NCBI GenBank assembly: GCA_000697475.1
Contig: JNEU01000734.1
Span: forward strand, 1 to 64,000
DNA from: Lichtheimia corymbifera B2541
Lineage: Eukaryota > Mucoromycota > Mucoromycetes > Mucorales > Lichtheimiaceae
DNA: 64,000 bases
Reading direction: 5' to 3'
Shown here piece by piece: positions 56,553-64,000 of this stretch. The notes under the pieces are model-generated. The model made no database searches, had not been told where the DNA came from, and was given only the letters and a program-made list of their open reading frames with translations. The translations under genes were made by a program, and so were the position numbers. Within the stretch, counting starts at the first letter, position 1, and each line of letters begins with the position of its first letter.

Positions 56553-58469
56553 GTTGTTGTTGTTGAGTGAAGAGATAGGTGGAGAAAGAAAAAAGCGGGT
56601 CTATTTATATTTCTTCTTGGATTGACAAAACGGCACTAAAACCAAAAAAGAGTGAGGAAAGGGAAGCCTGTGGCAGTGCGTGTGGGAAACCTGGCGCTGA
56701 AACGGTATGCAACCATTGGCTGCTCACTTGACCTCTTGCTCTCGTTTCCTCTGCATAAGCAAGTGCAGATTCCCGCTCAATATGCACAATTTGGATATCA
56801 CATTCCGGTTTTCTCTTTTTTTTTCGACAACTTCAACGCATGATCCACTTCCCATGACTACTTTATCCACACCTCTTGGGTACGCTACGCTACTACATCT
56901 TGTGAACCTGTTGTCCCCTGTGCTCATTCACACACAAGCGTGCGTACTCAGCTGCTGCTGCTGTACCATGGTCATTTGCTGCCATATCCCCTTTATGGAT
57001 CCCCTTGAGTTCACAAAAGGAGTCTTTGTATTTGCCACCCAATGAATGCCATCCCACATGAGCAACAGATTTAAACTTTGTAAACATCCGAGACAACCCG
57101 TCACTCCATTGCCAACAGCGAATAATTGATCCCAGCGTGTAAAGATGTTGGCAGCTTTCTATTACTGCGGCTTGGGTGCTGATGTCTAAAACTGGATTGT
57201 CTCAGATCGTAATCGATCGAGCACGCGATTTTCTTACTCACTTGCATGCATGGTATCATCTCTCATGTGTGTGTATGATAGCTTGATGCTTGACGTCCTT
57301 TGCTTTTTGTCAAGGAGTGCGAGGGAAAAATGACGCTGATTAAAAGCGCCCCATGTAAACAAAGGTGCAGAATCTCAAAGAAAAAAAAAAGGGAAAACAA
57401 AAGACACATAGGCCTATCCAATTCCCGTAATACAACATGGAGACAGCAATGGCAGAGAAGACCAAATGGTCTTTTCCCAGAAAGAGTTTGATTGACAAAA
57501 TGTCGACCATAAGCATGACCAACCCCTGCAATAATATAGAAGTATTTTTTCAAGTGTGAGATATTTCACATCATACAAGGCAGTGGTACTGGTGATCGAA
57601 AATGCATACATGTTACTATGGTTGAACAAGTGGCACATACGCACACATCCACGTTTTGGTTGCTTCGAGCATTTACCATCGGCCTAGAACAACCGGCTCC
57701 GACCACGTAGTTTATGCCGACCAGGCGTTGGGAGATAAATGGTACTTTTGGCATGTAAGGTGGCAGTGATATGGATGGATGTTTAACGTATTAGCATACG
57801 TGGCATACTCACTAGTATTCCTTAATGATGTGATAAGGTGGCTGGGTGGGGGGGGGTGAGAGGAGAAGGAGCGAAGGAGATTCAGTAAGGATGATTCTTG
57901 AAGGAAGGTCGTTGATTTTTTTTGTTGGGTCAATTACCCCGCCACCAAGTGAGATGTGTCTGCCAAGGTTGCACAAGTCTCCATCGTCCTCTTATCGGCT
58001 TTTAGGGTTGCTAATCTTTTAGAGGATAAAGAATAGATCTATAAGCAAAAATGGTTGTATCGTCTTTTATTGTAATGCCTAAACGATGGATAAAGGTGCC
58101 AAGCTACAACTATAATATTCTTAAAGGAAGGTCGCGTAGACAAGTGGCATGAGTCGATTTGGGGTAAACTCCCCAAATATTGGATAGCGCTAGTCGACAA
58201 GGACGATACACGGATGAGATAAAGAGGATTGACAAGGAGATGACGTGTTGATACAAAGCGAAAAAATTGATAGCTAGTAAAACGGAGGACGCGTTTATTA
58301 TTTCTTTCTTTCTGTCTTTACTATTTCATCCCTTGACAAGGCACGATAGACTTCTTTGTCGATTTTGGGGAAGTAAGTCACTGGTCTTTCTTTTGCCCCG
58401 ACGCATCTTTCACAACCCCAGCTCACCTCGAATTCTTTTCTTTATTGTGCTTGTCCTTTTCCTTCTCTT
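56553..58469. other. Intergenic, 1.9 kb, divergent promoters
   Basis: No supported gene. A G-run lies near 57,847-57,856 and T-rich stretches near 57,915. Frames of 60-110 codons overlap on both strands. 58,270-58,469 is the NAP1 5' region. Confidence 0.5.
56602..56609 (-). promoter_or_regulatory. TATA box of the one-finger C2H2 gene
   Basis: The minus strand reads tataaata about 50-57 bp upstream of the ATG at 56,552. Confidence 0.6.
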
Positions 58470-60203
58470 ATGGATCAGCAATCAGGTAAGATCGTATGAC
58501 TGCATCGACTCATTGTACTGCATGACACCTATTCATGGCATTGCATTGGGAACTGTAGCTTCCAATCTGGATATCAAGAAACCCGAACAGACTGCACCCA
58601 CACCACAAAACACGCCTATCAACCCAGCACCTATCACTTCAACCTATCGTCCCAATATCTCTAGTATCGCTGAAGACAATATGGAATCCAACAACACGAC
58701 AACCGGTGAGTGGGCTTTTTGGGTGGTTTAAGAGCAGCGTTTGGGAAAGCGGAATATGCTGACTGAAACTTTAATCCCGCAACCCCCGTGTTATGTGTGC
58801 AGGTGCCGCTGGTGCTCTCAGTGGAGCTTTCACTGGTAACCCCGCTCTGATCAGCATGCTCCAAGGCAAGTTGGGAACACTTGTTGGCCGTCCATCGGGT
58901 TATATCGAGTCATTGCCTGAATCTGTGAAACGTCGCATCAATGGTCTCAAGTATCTGCAATCACAACACGCTGAACTCGAGGGCAAGTTCCAGGAAGAAG
59001 TTCTTGCTTTGGAAAAGAAGTATCTTGAATTATACAAGCCCTTGTACAAGAAACGTGCTCAAGTCGTGACCGGTGAATACGAACCTACGGATGAGGAAGT
59101 TGCTCTTGGTGAAAAGGTGGATGCTGATGAGGAAGAGCAAGGCGACAAAAAGGAGCAAGATGCAAAGAAGGCAGCTGACATTGAGGAAGAAGAGGATGAC
59201 AACAAGGCCAAGGGCATTCCTGAATTCTGGTTGACAGCACTCAAGAACCATCCTCAAATTGGCGAGAGTATCACCGATGCTGATGAGGAGGCATTGCGAC
59301 ATTTGGTGGATATCCGCATGTCATACATGGATAAGCCTGGTTTCAAGCTCGAATTTGAATTTGCAGAAAACGACTACTTCACCGACAAGGTGTTGAGCAA
59401 GACTTACTATTATCAAGATCATGCTCAAGGTGGCGATTTTGTCTATGATCATGCCGAAGGATCCAAGATCAACTGGAAGGAGGGCAAGGATCTCACTGTC
59501 ACTGTTGAAACCAAAAAGCAGCGCCACAAGGGTAAGTGTCATGGGAGGGAGACAGAGTCATCTCAGGATGAAAATGAGGGACAGGGTATTTTGATCAATG
59601 ACGAACCATCTCCTATTTTATCGATTACAGGTACCAACAAGACTCGCGTTGTCAAGCGTACTGTTCCTGCCGATACATTCTTTGCCTTCTTCAGCCCACC
59701 TGTTTTCCCCGGTGAAAGCGAAGAATTGGATGAAGAGGAAGCCGAAGGATTGGATGCTAAGCTTGAAGCAGACTATGAAATGGGTATGAAGAGCTGTTTT
59801 TGGGGATACAAGGATTGCATCATGTTCATGTTCTTCTATTTTAGGCGAGGAATTCAAGGACAAGATCATCCCTCATGCTGTAGACTACTTTACCGGAAAG
59901 GCATTGGAATATGAGGATTTCGAAGGCGATGATGATTTCGAGGTAAGCGAAGTATGCCACTTACGGATCTCAAAATAAGATGGCTGACGGGTATCTTCTT
60001 CCTACATAGGATGACTTTTACGATGAAGAAGATGAAGATGAAGAGGAGGATTTAGACGAAGATAGCGAAGACGATGATGATGATGCCGCGGTACGTGTTG
60101 TTTTTTGAGATATGAGACAACTTGTTGACAATGCAATCTCATGCGTTTTCTTTTGTAGCCTACTGCCAAGGGACAAAACGCTCCTGAATGCAAGCAATCA
60201 TAA
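58470..60203 (+). CDS. NAP1: Nucleosome assembly protein NAP1
   Basis: Seven exons (58,470-58,485; 58,559-58,705; 58,803-59,531; 59,631-59,783; 59,845-59,942; 60,010-60,090; 60,159-60,203) encode 422 aa. The first exon is only 16 nt (MDQQS plus one base). A GTAAGA donor and CTGTAG acceptor join it in phase to exon 2, which is why this start was preferred to the in-frame ATG at 58,522. The NAP domain has LPESVKRRINGLKYLQSQHA, EFWLTALKNHP, the earmuff/beta region LEFEFAENDYFTDKVLSKTY, KKQRHKGTNKTRVVKRTVPADTF in its usual place (split by intron 3) and FFSPP. A long acidic tail (DEEDEDEEEDLDEDSEDDDD) ends in ECKQS, with CKQS a CAAX farnesylation box. NAP1 shuttles H2A-H2B and acts in chromatin assembly and mitosis. 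Confidence 0.95.
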
Positions 60204-61187
60204 AAGGAACTCTGTATTTTATATCATTACAGTAAGTCGTTTGGACCTTGATGATTCAAATTGCTGTAGGATATTAATGCGGGGTGATAGATATGTCCAA
60301 GCATTTACTGTAACATTTGCTACCGAGCAGCCGTATCAAGATAATTGAGATCATTGTTTGACATCTTTCACCGCCAATTCAAATTTTACATATATACATA
60401 TACACACATGCTATCAATTGCTTGTTTTCGATGGATTATGTTTAGTCACAGAGTGGGAAATCTCGAGGATGTGCTCCGTGGGATGAAGTGAGACAAAGAG
60501 TGTGATCGGCATGGATATATCCCAAGGCGGCAATGGATCAAAAGTGATTATGATATTCAGGGATGATATCAGGGGTTGATAGCGGTACAAGCCGAGCCTT
60601 ATTGGGGAAGAGCTAGGAGAAAGAACGTGCATCAAGTTCTGAAACGAACTTAAAGCGGATTCATATGAAATACAACCAGCCACCAATTACTGCATTGTCT
60701 TTGAGGAACAAATCATCGGCTTGATGGCGTCAAATGGATGACATTCGCGTCGCAAGATCATGGCATTTTATTATCTTTTGAAGATATCCAACTTTTCGCC
60801 ACCCAATTTAATTCAAGGAGAGTACCATTTCTAGTGAGAAAACACATGAAGAAGAAATATAGCCACCAACAGGATGAGTGGATTTATAGGGAGAGCGGCA
60901 AGGGTGATTGATTCATATGATGATGAGGGCGAGCTGATGTGTGTGATACAAGTATAACCTATCCCTGATGTTTGTTTCCTATAGCCATCCACAGATTAAA
61001 TGATATAGCCAACAAGTGGGTGGGTACCCCTTGATCACTCTTGACTTTCCAAATAAGCTTGTTCTCCTCGCATCACACTCCCTACTTATTCACAAATCAT
61101 ATGCATTGCCGAAAACAATATAAAGACGGGAATAAACAATCGCCACCTCTTTATTCCATATTCATTATACCACAACAAAGATCAAAC
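60204..61187. other. Intergenic, about 1 kb
   Basis: NAP1 3' UTR and upstream region of the next gene. No supported gene. A minus-strand frame at 60,414-60,686 has no recognisable feature. Confidence 0.5.
61119..61125 (+). promoter_or_regulatory. TATA box of the gene at 61,188
   Basis: tataaag lies about 65 bp upstream of the ATG, as for other genes in the window. Confidence 0.5.
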
Positions 61188-61800
61188 ATGTCGAAATCCA
61201 AATGGGCAAACTTGTTCACGCGATCCGCCACTGATGACGAACCATCCAATCCCCGATATGATCGCAGGCCATCACACACCAGCAGCTGCTGTTCCATTAA
61301 CACGGCAGCTGAGGATGCATGGAGTGATACTGAGTGCAGCACAAAGAAGCACAAGCATGGCAGCAACACACGTACCCGGCTCATTCCATCTTTGTTTCGA
61401 CGGCGTGGCTCAAACACATCCACATCTTCATCATGCTCCTCGTTTGACACTGAAGAGCAAGAAACATGTGAAAGGGACATGCGACAACTAAAGAGCTTGC
61501 TTGATCTTGCATTGGACGAGGTAAAAAGGATATACCATTTTACCGATTTCAACGAGTTAACTCGGTTTGATTCACTAGATCAAGTATGCTGAGGACTCAC
61601 GAGGCTCATCGTATTATGCTGGGGATTGTGTTACCGCTCGAGAGGCGATCGATCTATGCGCCATTACATTTATGCAGCTGCAGCAACAAACTATGGATCC
61701 CGCCATACAATCCTTACTTCAATCCGACCTAGCACCAAGGCTAATCGATTTGCAAGCCAAATTTGACGCTTTACCTTCACTTGATGTACACGATGCTTAA
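61188..61800 (+). CDS. Uncharacterised protein with helical C-terminus
   Basis: Two exons (61,188-61,520; 61,585-61,800) encode 182 aa. The intron (64 bp, GTAAAA...CAAG) joins LDLALDE to YAEDSRGSSYYAGDC in phase 0. Residues 1-95 are polar and basic with Ser/Cys runs (HTSSCCSIN, LFRRRGSNTSTSSSCSS), probably disordered. Residues 95-182 look helical (RQLKSLLDLALDEYAED, AREAIDLCAITFMQLQQQ, LLQSDLAPRLIDLQAKFDAL) and may form a small helical bundle. No family is recognised. An alternative without splicing ends at 61,592 (QVC), but the downstream exon is well formed, so splicing is preferred. Confidence 0.65.
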
Positions 61801-62300
61801 CATTTCTTCCACACCAAAATCCTCCCTTCAACTATGAATCCCCTGTACATATTGTTCACATTGTTTTCCCACTCCCACGCTTATGTGTACTTTAATGCAA
61901 AACCAAAACAATTTTTCCTTCTTCTGGGACTTTTTGACTCAATCCATACGCACCTATCTGGACATCCATGATTGGAATACTCATCACAGCCGTGGTAGTA
62001 ACCAAAGACATACACGAATAGCATAACCCTTCTTCATGCGGAACGATGGATATAGTGGTATTTCCATACCAGGTCGAAATCTCGTCATGTGTGACGAGCA
62101 GTACAACTGAGTAGAGGATGGGAAGAAAGCAAAATGGAAACCAGGGACTTTTGAGTGAAGAGATATGGTGGAGAGAGCCTGGCTAAATCGGGGTCATGAG
62201 AAAACGGCAGGGTCATCTCACGCATAATCGTATCCACGTATCATATATTCAACACAACGTCTATTTCTCTCTCACTGCTCTTCTTTCCCTTTACAACAAT
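61801..62300. other. Intergenic, 500 bp
   Basis: Between two genes on the plus strand. No supported feature. An in-frame ATG at 62,196 precedes the next gene, but the added sequence is not conserved-looking. Confidence 0.45.
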
Positions 62301-63822
62301 ATGCTTTATAATCTCCCCTTGGATATACTTCTTGAACAGACCTTACCGTGCCTTGATGTAACAAATCTCGCTACCTTATCAAGTACATGCCATCTGTTCT
62401 ATATATTATGCAATGACGACCGAGTATGGAAGGGGCGAGTCATTTCGGATTTTGGTTTATTGTTACCTTTAAACACAAAGCGGTATACATGGAAGCAATT
62501 ATATATCGAGTTGGATCAAGGACAACGGATATATACGTGGGGAGAAAATAGTGATAAACGGCTTGGCTTTGGCGACCAAGAGAATGCAGGACGCGATGCG
62601 TAAGTACTTTTGGTGGTTCTACTTTTGGATTGTTACCATCTACTCGGATTGCTGAACGTGTGTCACCACAGGTTTTTGAGACAAATCACTATTCCTCGAG
62701 AGCTACGTGGTCTTCGCAGTAAAGGCATTGTAGATATAGTCGCCGGTGGATGGTCCTTTCATGCATTAGATCGACGAGGGCAAGTCTGGATGTGGGGGTG
62801 GGTATGTTTATATAAGAGGAAATGATCACAGGGTATATACGAATGACCCGCACTGACCACAAGCAATGCCATTGTTTAGATGCAACCCCGACATCCGCTC
62901 ATCATCCCTCCTCAGCAAGATTTGGTACGACAACCCATGTGTGTTAGATTTCCAACCCAAGTGCGCATCAAAGTCATTGCTAGTGGCAAGTTGCATGCTG
63001 TAGCACTTGATCATCAAGGTCATATATGGCATTGGGCAAATAGTTGGAAACCACAAGAGGTGCATATAATGAAAGCCACTGGTCCGATTACACATATCAC
63101 AGCCCATTGGAACTACTCTACAGCTCTTACAGCTACTGGACAAGTATTTCTCATTCCATTCCCTGTATCGCCAAAATCCATGCTTGTTACGAGTGAGCCT
63201 ATCCACAAGAATGATCAGTTCATCAAGGTCGCTGGCTTAGATGATGCATCGATTGCATTAACAAGGACAGGTCAAGTATTCAAGCTGCACTTTGCGTCAT
63301 TACATTCACAAAACAATGACTCAGCTCATTGTGATGTTACTGAGCTGAAACGGTTTTCTCATTTCTTGCAACATCCCGGAGATGGAACATCGTTTGATTA
63401 TCGGCGAGCAATATTGTCAGCTCAGGCACAGCAATTTGCCATATGCAGTCAAGGAAAAGCATTATTGGGTCATGAGAATAGCGAGGCTGATGATGAACCA
63501 CAAATATTGGACACAGCTGGCCACGATATTCAAAAAGTGACGTTTGGAAAGTAAGAGAAAGGAACAATGAAAATGATGCACAAGGTTATTAATGAGGATA
63601 AAAAGCAGTTTTCATTATGGTGCACTAACGACTGAAGGAAGGCTTCTCACATGGGGATTATATAGCTCAGGGGCATTGGGACGTGGATACGAAGATGATG
63701 AACAAAGGGAAACTGCTCCAGAATTAGTGGAAAAGTTACAAGACATGTTCGTATTTGCAATTGGTTTTGGAGGATTTCATTCCGGTTGTGCAGCTATTCC
63801 TCGCCGTCTCCTTAACTCATAA
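62301..63822 (+). CDS. F-box protein with RCC1-type repeats
   Basis: Four exons (62,301-62,599; 62,672-62,801; 62,880-63,550; 63,609-63,822) encode 437 aa. The F-box (residues 1-50) reads LYNLPLDILLEQTLPCLDVT and then NLATLSSTCHLFYILCND. RCC1-like repeats follow: RIYTWGENSDKRLGFGD, VDIVAGGWSFHALDRRGQVW, IKVIASGKLHAVALDHQGHI, YSTALTATGQVFLI, FHYGALTTEGRLLTWGLYSS and IGFGGFHSGC, enough for a beta-propeller. The architecture matches yeast Saf1 and similar SCF adaptors, in which the F-box binds Skp1 and the propeller binds the substrate. Exon 2 ends at GG/GTATGT (62,801) and exon 4 begins after CAG at 63,608. Both are chosen for phase. The substrate is unknown. Confidence 0.87.
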
Positions 63823-64000
63823 ACGGTTATACAAAGCAATCTTGTTATCACTACTACGCCTTTATCAAAATGATCAATGGGGATATTGTAATGTAATGAC
63901 AGACGTATAGAGATATATATACATTGGGAGGGGTGTTTACTCTTCTCTTTCTTTACGCTTTCGGGTCACTTTTCCTTTTCCTTTGTCCTCCTTGGATGAT

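Overview
The window looks like nuclear DNA from an early-diverging fungus, most likely a mucoralean (Mucoromycota). The evidence is: intron-rich genes with short (about 50-75 bp) GT-AG introns; low-complexity Q/S/H-rich transcription factors; and a typical fungal gene set of a Zn2Cys6 factor, a WOPR factor, SREBP, GON7, MND1 and NAP1. The phylum is an inference. No ribosomal or tRNA gene was recognised by eye.

Layout. 1-6,850 is repeat-rich. It holds nested inverted repeats, an array of degenerate ~155-195 bp units, a 5'-truncated LINE with a perfect 14-bp target-site duplication, and a ~730 bp palindrome, followed by coding relics. 6,876-21,054 holds four minus-strand genes: GON7 of the EKC/KEOPS complex; a WOPR (Gti1/Pac2) transcription factor; a Zn2Cys6 transcription factor with an 11-nt microexon in its zinc cluster; and a Kin4/KA1-type kinase homologue that has lost both its glycine loop and the DFG aspartate. 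21,570-25,370 carries two further copies of the repeat family.

25,709-32,730 holds two minus-strand genes. One is a membrane-bound SREBP-type bHLH factor. The other fuses a rhomboid-like membrane domain to a GT-A-like glycosyltransferase domain. 35,862-36,840 is the Rho GTPase RAC1. 36,841-43,700 is sparse, with a Cys3/Met28-like bZIP gene and several decayed or unresolved coding traces.

43,705-63,822 is gene-dense: a secreted cysteine-rich protein; a small probable mitochondrial protein; a TMEM70/TMEM223-like protein; a ZNF511-type zinc-finger protein divergent from MND1; a secreted protein with two LysM domains and a 3D/barwin-like domain; an ELO-family homologue lacking the HxxHH box; a one-finger C2H2 protein; NAP1; an uncharacterised basic protein; and an F-box/RCC1-repeat protein.

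Functional reading. The genes do not form one pathway. The clearest themes are transcriptional regulators (five DNA-binding families), membrane and lipid biology (SREBP, rhomboid-like/GT fusion, ELO-like), and secreted wall-interacting proteins. All exon boundaries were placed by eye from splice signals, reading phase and family conservation. They carry no transcript support.
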